Shown: positions 39,044 to 49,056, numbered from the stretch's first letter. The stretch: DNA of 64,000 bases from Halolamina pelagica (GCF_001307315.1 NZ_LGUC01000001.1:1364001-1428000), one strand, 5' to 3'. The notes: generated from the letters alone by a model not told the origin. Numbers and translations: made by a program.

Positions 39044-39274
39044 CTACCCGAGGAACAGGTCGACCATGTTGCCGGAGCTCGTCCCCTTGTACAGCTCCGA
39101 GTAGCCGCAGTTCGTGCAGGTCACTACCTTGAAACTGCGGTTCTGTACGTCGAACATCTTCGAGAGGCCGGTGCCGCTGGTGGCGATCTCGTCGATCTCG
39201 GTCTCGGCGTGGCCACACTTCGGGCAGCCGTTCTCACGATCGTGAACTCCCGTATCGTCCGTCGGAGGGCACAT
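39044..39274 (-). CDS. Zinc-ribbon protein
   Basis: 76-residue protein with two Cys pairs, CPKCGHAE and CTNCGYSE, about 35 residues apart, which should bind one zinc. Between them is TSGTGLSKMFDVQNRSF. Small nucleic-acid-binding type; similar proteins occur widely in archaea. It is convergent with the Usp gene, with no gap. Confidence 0.85.
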   Translation of the reverse strand: MCPPTDDTGVHDRENGCPKCGHAETEIDEIATSGTGLSKMFDVQNRSFKVVTCTNCGYSELYKGTSSGNMVDLFLG

Positions 39275-39351
39275 GCGACAGCGAGTTTGGCCGAACCGAG
39301 CAAAAATCTACCCCCGAAACGGCTTTCCGGCCTGCGGTCCGCCACCCCACT

Positions 39352-39611
39352 ATGCCCGCCGCTGGTGCGCTGTTTGCCCTCCTCGTCGTGCTCTCGATCG
39401 CGGGAACGATCGGCCTCTGGTACGCCATCGACAGCGAGACGGCCGCCGGCGAGACGATGAGCCGCGACGAGGCCGAGCGAACGGCGCGGACGGACACGGC
39501 CGATGACGAGGCCGAGGAGGCCCCGGAGAGCCATGGGGAGGGGGCAGCGACGCGGCGTGGGGTGTCGACGAGCGTGAGCGGGACGACGAGCGTGACGACG
39601 ACGCCCGTTAG
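39352..39611 (+). CDS. Small single-pass membrane protein, acidic tail
   Basis: About 86 residues: an N-terminal TM segment (MPAAGALFALLVVLSIAGTI) and a highly charged cytoplasmic tail. As read, the frame turns Arg-rich after 39543; one extra G in a run of five gives an acidic end (GSDAAWGVDERERDDE) and a stop at 39609, matching haloarchaeal composition. It overlaps the purB stop by four bases. Function unknown. Confidence 0.6.
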
Positions 39612-40996
39612 TCGAGTTCGTCGACGAGTTCGTCGGCGACGCCGGTGTAGCCCGCCGGCGTGAGCGCTCGGAGCTCCGCGCGTACCGCCTCGTCCACGTC
39701 GAGGTCGTCGAACAGCTCCCGGAAATCCGCGAGCGTCACGCGCTGGCCCCGGGTCAGCTCCTTCACCCGCTCGTAGGCCTCGGTGTCGCCCTCGCGGCGG
39801 AGGATCGTCTGGACCGCCTCGCCGATGATCTCGGGGGTGGTCTCCAACTCCTCGCGCATCACCTGTTCGTTGGGGACGACTTTCCCCAGTCCGGTCGCCG
39901 TCTTGCGGTAGCCGATCAGACAGTGGGCGAAGGCGGCGCCGACGTTGCGCTTGACTGTCGAGTCCGAGAGATCACGCTGGAGCCGAGAGGAGGTGACGTA
40001 GTCCCGGAGGAACGTCAGATCCGCGTTCGCCTTCGAGAGGTTCCCCTCGCTGTTCTCGAAGTCGATCGGATTGACCTTGTGGGGCATCGTCGACGAGCCG
40101 GTCTCGCCGGCCTCGCTCTCCTGGCCGAGGTAGCGATCCGACACGTAGCGCCACACGTCGCGATCGAGGTCGAGCAGCACGTTGTTCACCCCCGAAAGCG
40201 CGTCGAACAGCGCCGCGAGATCGTCGCAGGGGTTGATCTGGGTCGCGAGGGGCGTGTGGTCGAGGCCGAGGTCGTCGACGAACGCCGCGGAGAACGCGCG
40301 CCAGTCCACGTCGGGGTAGGCGGCGACGTGGGCGGCGTACGTGCCCGAGGCGCCGGCGAGTTTGCCCGAGAGCTCGTCGACGGCCGCACGCAGCCGTGCC
40401 TCAGCGCGGCCGAGTCGGGCCGCGAACACGGCCATCTCCTTGCCGAACGTCGTCGGCGTCGCCGGCTGGCCGTGCGTACGGGCGAGCATCGCCACGTCGC
40501 GGTGCTCGCGCGCCATCTCGGTCAGTGACGCCCGCAGCGCCTCGATCTCCGGCAACAGCACCTCCTCGACGGCGCCTTTGGCGTTCAGGCGGTGGGCGAG
40601 GTTGTTCACGTCCTCGCTGGTGAGGCCGAAGTGGATCCAGGGGTGGAGTCGCTCGGGCGTCTCGGTCCGCAGGAAGTACTCGATCGCCTTCACGTCGTGA
40701 CGGGTGGCCGCGAACTCCTCGGTGCCCTCGGTTTCGATCTGCTTGACCAGCGCGGCGTCGTCGGCGTCGAACCCGTCGACGACCTCGCGGAGGTGGGCGC
40801 GCTCCTCGGCGGTGACCTCGCAGTCGACGCCGTCGGCGTCCGCGAGCGCGAGTAGGTACGTCACTTCGACGCGCAGGCGCGCCTCGATCAGCGCGGCCTC
40901 GCTCGCGTACGGCACCAGGTCGGCTGTTTTGGACGCGTACCGGCCGTCGAGCGGTGAGACCGCAGCCAACGGGGATGAACGGGAGAGCTCCGTCAT
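39608..40996 (-). CDS. purB: Adenylosuccinate lyase
   Basis: 462-residue fumarase/aspartase-superfamily lyase of purine synthesis (SAICAR and adenylosuccinate cleavage). Signatures: LSPLDGRYA-type SPLDGRYASKT, RTHGQPATPTTFGKE (catalytic His), and GETGSSTMPHKVNPIDFENSEGN. It is divergent from the purN/purH fusion and shares with it a TTTAAAA promoter element near 41077. Confidence 0.96.
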   Translation of the reverse strand: MTELSRSSPLAAVSPLDGRYASKTADLVPYASEAALIEARLRVEVTYLLALADADGVDCEVTAEERAHLREVVDGFDADDAALVKQIETEGTEEFAATRHDVKAIEYFLRTETPERLHPWIHFGLTSEDVNNLAHRLNAKGAVEEVLLPEIEALRASLTEMAREHRDVAMLARTHGQPATPTTFGKEMAVFAARLGRAEARLRAAVDELSGKLAGASGTYAAHVAAYPDVDWRAFSAAFVDDLGLDHTPLATQINPCDDLAALFDALSGVNNVLLDLDRDVWRYVSDRYLGQESEAGETGSSTMPHKVNPIDFENSEGNLSKANADLTFLRDYVTSSRLQRDLSDSTVKRNVGAAFAHCLIGYRKTATGLGKVVPNEQVMREELETTPEIIGEAVQTILRREGDTEAYERVKELTRGQRVTLADFRELFDDLDVDEAVRAELRALTPAGYTGVADELVDELD

Positions 40997-41074
40997 GCCG
41001 ATGGCTCGCCCGGGCAGTCACAAAACCCTGCCGGAGCCGCGGCGACGACAGCACACACCTGTGCATACGTCCCG

Positions 41075-41085
41075 GGTTTAAAACC
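41075..41085. promoter_or_regulatory. Shared TATA element between purB and purN/H
   Basis: GGTTTAAAACC is nearly palindromic, so it could serve as TATA box in both directions. It lies 79 bases from the purB start and 89 bases from the chosen purN/H start (29 from the earlier in-frame ATG at 41114). Confidence 0.55.
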
Positions 41086-41173
41086 GGATACTGCCGCGAA
41101 TCTATGCTCGATCATGCGTATCGGTTCGCGTTCGATCGCAACGCTCTTTGGCCGGTCGTACGGCCACTCGAGT

Positions 41174-42790
41174 ATGAAGATCGCCGGTATCGCGGGCAAC
41201 CGCGGTCGAAACCTTCTGCACATTGCGGACATTTCGCCCGGTGGCGCCGAGCTCTCGGTCGTCGTCGCGAACGGTGAGGACGCGCCGGTGCTCGACGACG
41301 CCGCGGCTCGAGGCGTCCCGACCGTCGCAGTCGAGCGCGGCGACGACGAGTCTCGCGAATCCCACGAGGCCCGACTGCTCGACGCGCTGGCTGAGTACGA
41401 GTTCGACGTGGTCTGTCTGGACGGGTTCATGCGGGTCCTGAGCCCGGAATTTCTGGACAGTGTCGACACTGTCCTCAACATCCACCCGTCGCTGCTGCCG
41501 GCGTTCCCGGGCGCGGACGCCCACGCCCAGGTGCTCGACGCGAACGTCCGCACGACGGGGGCGACGGTCCACGTCGCCACCGAGGCCGTCGACGACGGCC
41601 CCATCGTCACCCAGGAGTCCGTGCCGGTGTTCGAGGACGACGACGAGGCGTCGCTGAAAGAGCGCGTGCTCCACGACGCGGAGTTCGAGGCCTACCCGCG
41701 GGCGATCCGCTGGTTCGCGGAGGGCGCCGTCGAGGTCGAACGCGACGACCAGGGTCGCCCTGTCGGCGTCGACCTCGCGACCGACGTTCGCGGCGACCTC
41801 CCGGCGCGCCGGACCGTCTCGAACCGCCGCGAGGACGACCTCCGCTACGGGGAGAACCCCCACCAGGACGCGGCGGTGTACGCGAGCGACGCGAGCGAGG
41901 AGCCGAGCGTCGTCCACGCGCCCCAGCTGAACGAGGGCGCCAAGGCGCTGTCGTACAACAACTACAACGACGCCGACGGCGCGCTGAACCTGATCAAGGA
42001 GTTCGAGGAGCCGGCCGCGGCAGTCATCAAGCACACCAACCCCGCCGGCTGTGCGACCGCCGACACGCTAGCCGACGCCTACCGCGACGCACTCGCGACC
42101 GACGCCAAGTCCGCCTTCGGCGGCATCGTCGCGCTCAACCGCGAGTGCGACGCCGAGACGGCGACGGAGATCGTCGACTCGTTCAAGGAGGTCGTCGTCG
42201 CCCCCGGCTACACCGACGACGCGCTCGACACCCTGACCGAGAAGGACAACCTCCGCGTGCTGGACGTGGGCGACCGAACCGAGGACAACACGCTCGGCCC
42301 CGCGGACCGCACCGAGCGCTTCACCGAGAAGGCGCTCGTCGGCGGGCGACTCGTCCAGGAGCGGGACCGCTCGACGATCACCCGCGAGGACCTCGAAGTG
42401 GTCACCGAGCGCGAGCCCACGGACGAACAGCTCGAGTCGATGTTGTTCGCCTGGAAGGTGCTCAAACACGTCAAGTCAAACGGCATCCTCATCGCCGACG
42501 GCACCGAGACCGTCGGCGTCGGCATGGGGCAGGTGTCCCGCGTCGACGCCGTCGACCTGGCGGCGATGAAAGCCGAGAAGGACGCCGAGGGCAAGTCCGC
42601 CGAAGGTGCCGTCGTCGCTTCGGACGCGTTCTTCCCGTTCCCGGACGCCGTCGAGGCGGCCGCCGACGCCGGCGTGGAGGCAGTGATCCAGCCCGGCGGC
42701 TCCGTGAACGACGACGACGTGATCGAGGCCGCCGACGAACTCGGCCTGACGATGGTACTGACCGGGCAGCGCGCGTTCCGGCACGACTGA
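41174..42790 (+). CDS. GAR transformylase-AICAR transformylase fusion (PurN/PurH)
   Basis: 538 residues. Residues 1-190 are a PurN-type formyltransferase (GIAGNRGRNLLHI, INIHPSLLPAFPG as LNIHPSLLPAFPG, and TGATVHVATEAVDDGPIV). Residues 220-538 are the AICAR transformylase part of PurH (LRYGENPHQDAAVY, ALSYNNYNDADGALNL, IKHTNPAGCA, AFFPFPDAVE). The IMP cyclohydrolase domain is absent; archaea often use PurO instead. The start at 41174 matches the PurN N-terminus, though ATG 41114 sits closer to leaderless distance from the promoter and would add 20 residues. Confidence 0.93.
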   Translation: MKIAGIAGNRGRNLLHIADISPGGAELSVVVANGEDAPVLDDAAARGVPTVAVERGDDESRESHEARLLDALAEYEFDVVCLDGFMRVLSPEFLDSVDTVLNIHPSLLPAFPGADAHAQVLDANVRTTGATVHVATEAVDDGPIVTQESVPVFEDDDEASLKERVLHDAEFEAYPRAIRWFAEGAVEVERDDQGRPVGVDLATDVRGDLPARRTVSNRREDDLRYGENPHQDAAVYASDASEEPSVVHAPQLNEGAKALSYNNYNDADGALNLIKEFEEPAAAVIKHTNPAGCATADTLADAYRDALATDAKSAFGGIVALNRECDAETATEIVDSFKEVVVAPGYTDDALDTLTEKDNLRVLDVGDRTEDNTLGPADRTERFTEKALVGGRLVQERDRSTITREDLEVVTEREPTDEQLESMLFAWKVLKHVKSNGILIADGTETVGVGMGQVSRVDAVDLAAMKAEKDAEGKSAEGAVVASDAFFPFPDAVEAAADAGVEAVIQPGGSVNDDDVIEAADELGLTMVLTGQRAFRHD

Positions 42791-42817
42791 GCGGGCCCCG
42801 TCGTTTATTCCACGCAT

Positions 42818-42831
42818 TCCACGTTCGTGGA
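42818..42831. promoter_or_regulatory. Palindromic operator candidate upstream of ECF operon
   Basis: TCCACG TT CGTGGA is a perfect 6+6 palindrome, immediately followed by another short one (ATAGCTAT). A TTTATA box lies about 25 bases downstream, near 42856. Its position suggests a regulator site for the transporter operon; the regulator is unknown. Confidence 0.5.
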
Positions 42832-42890
42832 TAGCTATCGGGTAGTGACGGAGGATTTATACCCTTCTGTGCAGGCCATGCATTCGTTCC

Positions 42891-43682
42891 ATGCGAGAAC
42901 TACTCACGATGTGGCGCGACACGCGGATGGTAATGCTGGTGGCCGTCGTCGCGGCGGTGTACGCGGCACTGTTGATCCCGTTCAAGCTGTTCACGATCCT
43001 TCCGGGGCTGACGAGTATTCGCCCCGCGAACGTCCTGCCGGTGTTCTTCGGCATCGCGTTCGGCCCGGCGGCGGCCTGGGGATCGGCGATCGGGAACCTC
43101 ATCGGCGACGTGTTCGGGGGGACGTTCGGCCCGGGAGCGTCGGCGGGTTCGTCGGGAACTTCTTCTTCGGCCTGGTCGGCTACAAGCTCTGGGGAACCTC
43201 GGCCCGCTCTCCAGCGGCGAGGAGCCCGACTTCCGTAGCCAGCGGCTCAGACAGCTGATCGAGTACGTCGCCGTCGCCGTCGCGGCCGCGGCGGCGTGTG
43301 CGGCGATCATCGCCTGGGTCGTCGACGCGCTGGAACTCGTCCCGTTCTCGGTGCTGGGGCCGATCATCCTGACGAACAACGCGGTGTCGGCGATCGTGCT
43401 CGGCCCGCCGCTGTTCTACCTCGCGTACCCCGCGTCAAGGAGATGGGGCTGCTCTACCCCGACGTGCTCCGGACCGAGGACCTCCCCGGGCGGGCTAACT
43501 CGGCCGGCGCGTGGGCGATGCTCGCGGTCCCGCTCGTCTGGATCGGAATCGCGGTGTTCGTTCTCGGCGGTGCGCCCGGATCGACCGCTCAGGTCGGTCT
43601 GGGTGCCGCCGGCTTCCTCGTCACCGCCGTCGCGGCGTACGCCGCCGGCGAGAACTTCTCAACCATCGTCAGAGACGCGTGA
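42891..43682 (+). CDS. ECF transporter substrate-binding (S) component
   Basis: Membrane protein of about 264 residues with roughly six TM helices. It has S-component-like sequence: IPFKLFTILPGLTSIRPANVLPVFFGIAFGPAAAWGSAIGN (broken by helices) and GGFVGNFFFGLVGY. Three frame breaks (near 43134, 43199 and 43435), each repaired by one G or C, give one continuous protein ending NFSTIVRDA. It precedes genes for the energising module. The vitamin or metal transported cannot be read from the sequence. The ATG follows a TTTATA box at leaderless distance. Confidence 0.8.
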
Positions 43683-43724
43683 GAAGGGAAACGGCTTTCG
43701 GCGGTCGATACGGGTGTCCACCCA

Positions 43725-45595
43725 ATGAGTGATAGCGAGGAAGCTGCCGTACGTCTGCGGGACGTGGTGTTCTCCTACGTCCGCGACGCGACGCTTCCCG
43801 ACTCCGAGGCGTTGACCGGGGAGGCCGACCCGGACGAGCGGGCGGGGCCCGTCCTCCGCGGCGTCGACATGTCGGTGCCGGACGGCTCCTTCACTGTCGT
43901 GATGGGCGCCTCCGGCGGCGGCAAGTCGACGCTGCTGCGCACGTTCAACGCGATCATCCCGGACTTCATCGACGGCTCGTTCCGGGGCGAGGTTGACGTG
44001 CTCGGCGTCGACGCGACCGAGACGCGAGTCAGCGAGATGGCCCGCGACGTGGGGATGGTGCTCCAGGACTACGAGTCACAGCTGTTCGGCACCAGCGTCG
44101 AGGCCGAGGTCGCCTTCGGCCCGGAGAACCTCGCGGTGCCGCCCGCGGAGATCGAGCCTCGGATCGAGCAGTCGCTCAGTATCGTCGGGCTCGACGATCT
44201 GGAACTCCACCGCGAGCCCTCGGGGCTCTCGGGCGGCCAGAAGCAGCGGTTGGTGTTCGCTGGCGTCGCCGCGACCCACCCGGAACTGCTCGTGCTCGAC
44301 GAGCCGACGAGCGACCTCGACCCGAAGGGGACCCGTGATATCGTCGACGTGGTGAACACGCTCTCGGCCGGCGACGCCGCCGGCGGCGACTGGTCGGGGC
44401 CGGACACCATCGCGATGGTGACCCACAAGATCGAGGAGGCGCTGCTCGCCGACCACGCGGTGTTGCTGAAGGACGGCAAACCCTACCGCTCGGGCACGGT
44501 GCGTGAGGTGTTCACCGACACCGACGCGCTCGCGGCGGCCCGCGTTGCCGTCCCCCGCTGGTGGCGGCGTTCGACGAACTCGGCTGGCCCGCGGACGACC
44601 TACCGTTGCTGCCCGCGGAAGCCCGGGAACGGGTCGAAGCCGCCGACGTGGCGTACGAGGCGCCAGCCGATCTCGGCGTGGCTCCGGGCGGAACCGGCGC
44701 GGACCTTGGCGACCCGCTGTTCGAGCTTTCAGACGTGCGCTTCGCCTACGAGACCGACCGCGGGCCGGTGACGGCCGTCGACGGTGTCGACCTGACGGTC
44801 CGGGAGGGCGAGGTGGTGGCGCTGGTCGGTCACAACGGCAGCGGGAAGACCACGCTGGCGAAGCACTTCAACGGGCTCCACGAGGCCGACGAGGGCTCGG
44901 TCAGCTACCGCGGCCGGCCCGTCCCCGAGTACGGGATGGGGGAGATCGGCCGCGAGGTCGGCTACGTGTTCCAGAACCCCGACCACCAGATCTTCGCCGA
45001 AACGGTGTGGGAGGAGGTCGCCTTCGGGCCGAAGAACTTCGGGCTGGAGGGTCCGGAGCTGGATCGACGGGTGGAACGCGCACTCGAGACCGTCGAACTC
45101 GACGGGCTCGACGACGCGGACCCGTTCGCGTTCTCGAAGGGCCAGCGCCAGCGCGTGGCGCTCGCGGGGATCCTCGCGACCGACCCCGAGGTGATCGTCT
45201 TCGACGAGCCGACGACGGGGCTCGACGCAACCCAGCAACGACAGTTCATGGATCTCGTCGCGAAGCTCAACCGCGAGGAGGGAGTGACCGTGGTGATGGT
45301 GACCCACGACATGGGCACCGTCGCACGGTACGCCCCGCGGACGGTCGTCATGCGGGACGGCGCCGTCGTCGACGACCTCCCGACCCGGGAGCTGTTCGGC
45401 GACGGGGCCGCGCTGGCGGAGTACGACCTCGTGCCGCCCCACCCCGCGGCGTGTGCAAACGCCGTCCGCGGTGACGAACCGACCGCGCTGACCGCCGAAG
45501 AGCTCGCGACGGCGCTCGGCGGCACCGACGCGCTCGCGGACGCGGAGCCGGTCGGCGACACAGCTTCGGCGACCACGGAGGGGGAGGGCCGATGA
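43725..45595 (+). CDS. ECF transporter fused double ATPase (EcfA-EcfA')
   Basis: About 624 residues with two complete ABC ATPase domains in one chain. Domain 1 (8-275) has GASGGGKSTLL, the ECF Q-loop region VLQDYESQLFG, LSGGQKQR and LLVLDEPTSDLD. Domain 2 (325-560) has GHNGSGKTTLAKHFNGL, FQNPDHQIFAETV, FSKGQRQR and VIVFDEPTTGLD. The frame breaks near 44556 in a run of five C; one C joins them as VAVPPLVAAFDELGW. In bacteria the two ATPases are usually separate chains. It overlaps ecfT by four bases. Confidence 0.93.
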
Positions 45596-46371
45596 GCAGC
45601 ACCTCGCTCTACGTCGACGCCGACAGCTTCCTCCACCGGCTGGATCCGCGGGCGAAGCTGGCGCTCCTGCTGGCGATGGCGGTGCCGGCGTACACGTTCG
45701 GCCGCCCCGAGTTCATCGCGATCCCGTTCGTCGCGGCGCTGGTGGGGCTCTGGATCGGCGGGGGTTGCGCAACCTCCGGCGGGTCTGGTTCATCATCGTC
45801 GCGCTGTTCGTCGTCGGCCTCGTCGTCTGGCCGGGGTTCGTCGAGCGGGGCGGCCCGGTGGTCGTCGACGTCGGGCCACTGTTCCTCACCGAGCAGCAGA
45901 CGCTGTTCGCGCTCGGACGCTCGCTGCGGATCACCTCCTTCATCCTCGGGGGCTGGTGTACGTCTCCACCACCTCGAACGAGGAGATCGTCCGGGGATGC
46001 GCGGGCTGGGCCTCCCCTACGCGTTCTGTTTCGCCGTCGGCACGGCACTCAGGCTGTTCCCGACGTTTCTCGACGCGGCGGGGACGGTGCGGCAGGCCCA
46101 GGAGGCCCGCGGGCTGGAACTCTCCTCGAAGAACCCGATCGAGCGGGCCCGCAGCTTCATCCCGCTGCTGATCCCGGTGTTCATGACCGCCTTCAGAAAC
46201 GTCGAAACGCAGTCGATGGCGCTGGAGGCCCGCGGCTTCGACACGCGAAGCGAGCGGACGTTCTACCGGCAGTCCGCCTTCGAGTTCCGTGACTGGCTCG
46301 CGGTCGCGTTCACCGTCGCCGTCTCGGTCGCGTCGATCACGCTGTCGACGATGGGTGTCGGGACGTTCTGA
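45592..46371 (+). CDS. ecfT: ECF transporter transmembrane coupling protein EcfT
   Basis: About 260 residues, five or so TM helices. Starts SLYVDADSFLHRLDPRAKLALLLAM, the typical EcfT start, and carries the coupling motifs around VRQAQEARGLELSSKNPIERARSFIPLLIPV and MALEARGFDTR. Three frame breaks (near 45764, 45951 and 45994), all missing one G in G runs, cancel out to the same final frame. Links the S component to the fused ATPase. Confidence 0.88.
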   Translation: MSSTSLYVDADSFLHRLDPRAKLALLLAMAVPAYTFGRPEFIAIPFVAALVGLWIGGGCATSGGSGSSSSRCSSSASSSGRGSSSGAARWSSTSGHCSSPSSRRCSRSDARCGSPPSSSGAGVRLHHLERGDRPGMRGLGLPYAFCFAVGTALRLFPTFLDAAGTVRQAQEARGLELSSKNPIERARSFIPLLIPVFMTAFRNVETQSMALEARGFDTRSERTFYRQSAFEFRDWLAVAFTVAVSVASITLSTMGVGTF

Positions 46372-46392
46372 GACGGGACTCGCAGCTCTCGC

Positions 46393-47634
46393 TCAGAACG
46401 CGCTGTCCTCGTGGCGCCAGTCGTCGGCGTACTGCTCCTGTGCGTCGGTGACGGCGTCGATGTCGATATCCAGGGTGTCGAGCTTGCGCTCGGCCACGTC
46501 GCGGTCGAGTCGGTCCGGGATCGCGTACAGCCCCGGGCCGAGCCCGTGGTCGCGGGTCAGCAGGTCGTAGGCGGTCACGAACATCATCGCGTGAGTGGTG
46601 TCGATGATCTCCGCCGGGTGCCCCTCGCTCGCGGGGCCGGTGAGGTTCACCAGCCGCCCGTCGGCGAGCAGGTTGACGTGCCGACCGTCGGGGGTGGTGT
46701 AGCGGGTGATCCCCTCCCTGGGTTCGGTGACCGACTCGGCGTACTCCGCCAGCCCGTCGAGGTCGATCTCCACGTCGAAGTGGCCGGCGTTGGCGAGTTG
46801 GGCGCCGTCGCCCATCTTCTCGAAGTGCTCGCGGCGGATCACGTCGCGCGTGCCGGTGCTGGTGATGAAGATGTCGCCGATCTCGGCGGCCTCGTCCATC
46901 GACATGACGCGGTGGCCGTCCATGTGCGCCTCCAGCGCCTTCCGGGGCTCGACCTCGGTGACGACGGTCTGGGCGCCCATCCCGCGGGCCTTCCGGGCGA
47001 TGCCGCGGCCGCAGTAGCCGTAGCCGGCCACGACGACCGTCTCGCCCGTGATGACGGTGTTGGTGGTGATGGAGACGTTCACCAGCGCGGACTCCCCGGT
47101 GCCGTGGACGTTGTCGAAGTAGTGCTTCATCGGCGTGTCATTGACGCCGTACACCGGGAACTCCAGGACGCCCTCCTCGTCCATCGCTTCGGCGCGGGTG
47201 ATGCCGGCAGTGGTCTGCTCGCCGCCGCCGAGCACGGTCTCAGCGACCTCGGGATGATCGGCGACACACTTCGAGATCAGCTCGCAGCCGTCGTCCAGCA
47301 GGAAGTCCGGCTCCCGTTCGAGCAGTTCGTGTTGGGCGGCGTCGAACTCCTCGTCGGTCATCCCCTCCCAGACGTAGGCGGTGATGCCGGGCTGGTCGTC
47401 GAGATACTCCACCACGTCGCCGTGGGTGGACTGGGGTTCGGAGGCGGTGAACAGCACCTCCGCGCCGGCGCGGTTGAGCGCCTCGACCAGACAGCCCGAG
47501 ACGGCCTCCATGTGGGTGGCGAGACCGATGGTGTAGCCGGCGAGCGGTTCGTCGTCCTCGTGTTCGTCGCCGAGGGACTGGAGCACCGGCGTGTACTCCC
47601 GTGCCCACGCGAGCGGATCGTCAGTGGTTGACAC
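46393..47634 (-). CDS. ahcY: Adenosylhomocysteinase
   Basis: NAD-dependent hydrolase of S-adenosylhomocysteine, which keeps the methyl cycle running; 413 residues. Signatures: YTIGLATHMEAVSG, FDNVHGTGES, and the NAD loop VVVAGYGYCGRGIA. It lacks the C-terminal extension of the eukaryotic type. The start is GTG at 47634 (VSTTDDPLAWAREY); the frame stays open upstream without homology. Convergent with ecfT, 21 bases apart. Confidence 0.95.
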   Translation of the reverse strand: MSTTDDPLAWAREYTPVLQSLGDEHEDDEPLAGYTIGLATHMEAVSGCLVEALNRAGAEVLFTASEPQSTHGDVVEYLDDQPGITAYVWEGMTDEEFDAAQHELLEREPDFLLDDGCELISKCVADHPEVAETVLGGGEQTTAGITRAEAMDEEGVLEFPVYGVNDTPMKHYFDNVHGTGESALVNVSITTNTVITGETVVVAGYGYCGRGIARKARGMGAQTVVTEVEPRKALEAHMDGHRVMSMDEAAEIGDIFITSTGTRDVIRREHFEKMGDGAQLANAGHFDVEIDLDGLAEYAESVTEPREGITRYTTPDGRHVNLLADGRLVNLTGPASEGHPAEIIDTTHAMMFVTAYDLLTRDHGLGPGLYAIPDRLDRDVAERKLDTLDIDIDAVTDAQEQYADDWRHEDSAF

Positions 47635-47769
47635 GCGTGAGGGGTGCGCGCATGGGGCGATAAAGCGACCGGAGACGGAGAGTGTCGCCGATCGTCCCGG
47701 GGCGGCCCGTGGCTCGTTCGGAAGTCGGATCATCAACAGCTTTCACGGTTCCCCGGGTGGATCGGGTCC

Positions 47770-49056
47770 ATGACGGCCTCCATCGACGACGACACGCTCT
47801 ACACGCTCGGTGAGCGCGCCGTCGAACTCGACGGCGACGACCCCGAGGCCTGGCGACTCGACCCCGTCGCCGACGCGCTCGCGGACGCGACGGTGATCGG
47901 GATGGGCGAGGCGACCCACGGCACACACGAGCACTTCCGGCTGAAGGCCGCGCTGTTCCGGCGACTGGTCGCAGACCACGGGGTGCGGCTGTTCGGCCTC
48001 GAAGCGAACTACTCGGAGACGCTGGCGATCGACCGCTACGTCCGCGGCACCGACGACGCCCCGGATTCCGCGGCCGACGCGCTCGCGGCGACGTACTTCT
48101 GGCCGTGGTACGTGGCCGAACTGGCCGACTTGGTCGAGTGGCTGCGGGAGTTCAATGCCGGTCGACCTCCCGCCGAGCAGGTCCGGTTTTTGGGGTTCGA
48201 CGCACAGTACGCCGTGGGCGGGGCCGAGGCGCTCCAGCCGTTCCTCGCCGAGGCGGACCCCGAACTGCTCGACAGCCACCGCGGGACGTTGGAGATGCTG
48301 GCTGACTGGGGGTTGGATACAGACGAGGAGCGTGAACTCGCCTCCCGGATCGAGGACGCACAGCGGTTCCTCGACGCCTTCCGGGACCGACTCGCCGACC
48401 GGCGAGCGGAGTACGTCGCGGCCACCTCGGAGCGGGCGGTACAACGCGCCGAACGCCACCGCTCGACGATGGCCGACGCCGTCGATCTAGAGCTGACGGA
48501 CTCGGACGCCGAGCTGCTGGAGCGACGGGATCGCGCGATGGCCGACGGTGTCGACCGGCTGCGCGACGCCACCCCCCACGACCGGATCGCGCTCTGGGCG
48601 CACAACGCGCACGTCCAGCGCGCACCGTTCGACTTCGAGGGCGAGGGGACCCGGACGATGGGGCAGCATCTCGCGGAGCGCTACAGCGAGGACTACGTGG
48701 CGATAGGGTTCTCCTTCACCGAGGGGTCGTATCAGGCGATGGCGGCGGACCACGACGGCGAGTACGGGCTTCGGGACTGCGTGGTCGACGCCGCCGAGGG
48801 ATCTATCGGCGGGACGCTCGGCCGCGCCGACGGCTCACCGCTGTTCCTCGATCACCGGGCTGTCGACGCCGAGGGACTCGAGACCTTCCTCCGAGAAGAG
48901 CGACCGCTCCGTCAGCCTGGCGGGATGTACGATCCGGACGAGTCCTACGAGTCCGATATCGTGCTTGCTGACGCGTTCGACGCGCTGTGCCACGTCGACG
49001 AAACGACGCGGGCGGTGCCACTGGGCCACCCGGCCGAGATCGATAGCTGGGGCTAA
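47770..49056 (+). CDS. Erythromycin esterase-family hydrolase
   Basis: 428-residue member of the EreA/succinoglycan-biosynthesis esterase superfamily. It has the key motif GMGEATHGTHEHF (E47, H50), then LFGLEANYSETLAIDRYVRG, a central YFWPWYVAELADLVEWLREFN, and WAHNAHVQR with a second conserved His. Most archaeal members have no tested substrate. Resistance to macrolides is irrelevant to archaeal ribosomes in practice, so an ester or lactone hydrolase role is more likely. Single gene. Confidence 0.88.
   Translation: MTASIDDDTLYTLGERAVELDGDDPEAWRLDPVADALADATVIGMGEATHGTHEHFRLKAALFRRLVADHGVRLFGLEANYSETLAIDRYVRGTDDAPDSAADALAATYFWPWYVAELADLVEWLREFNAGRPPAEQVRFLGFDAQYAVGGAEALQPFLAEADPELLDSHRGTLEMLADWGLDTDEERELASRIEDAQRFLDAFRDRLADRRAEYVAATSERAVQRAERHRSTMADAVDLELTDSDAELLERRDRAMADGVDRLRDATPHDRIALWAHNAHVQRAPFDFEGEGTRTMGQHLAERYSEDYVAIGFSFTEGSYQAMAADHDGEYGLRDCVVDAAEGSIGGTLGRADGSPLFLDHRAVDAEGLETFLREERPLRQPGGMYDPDESYESDIVLADAFDALCHVDETTRAVPLGHPAEIDSWG

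Noticed and set aside
44540-44580. Programmed frameshifting in the fused ECF ATPase and other genes
   Set aside because: The same one-base deficit occurs in dozens of unrelated genes; duplicates within the window show the unshifted sequence. Sequence error is simpler.
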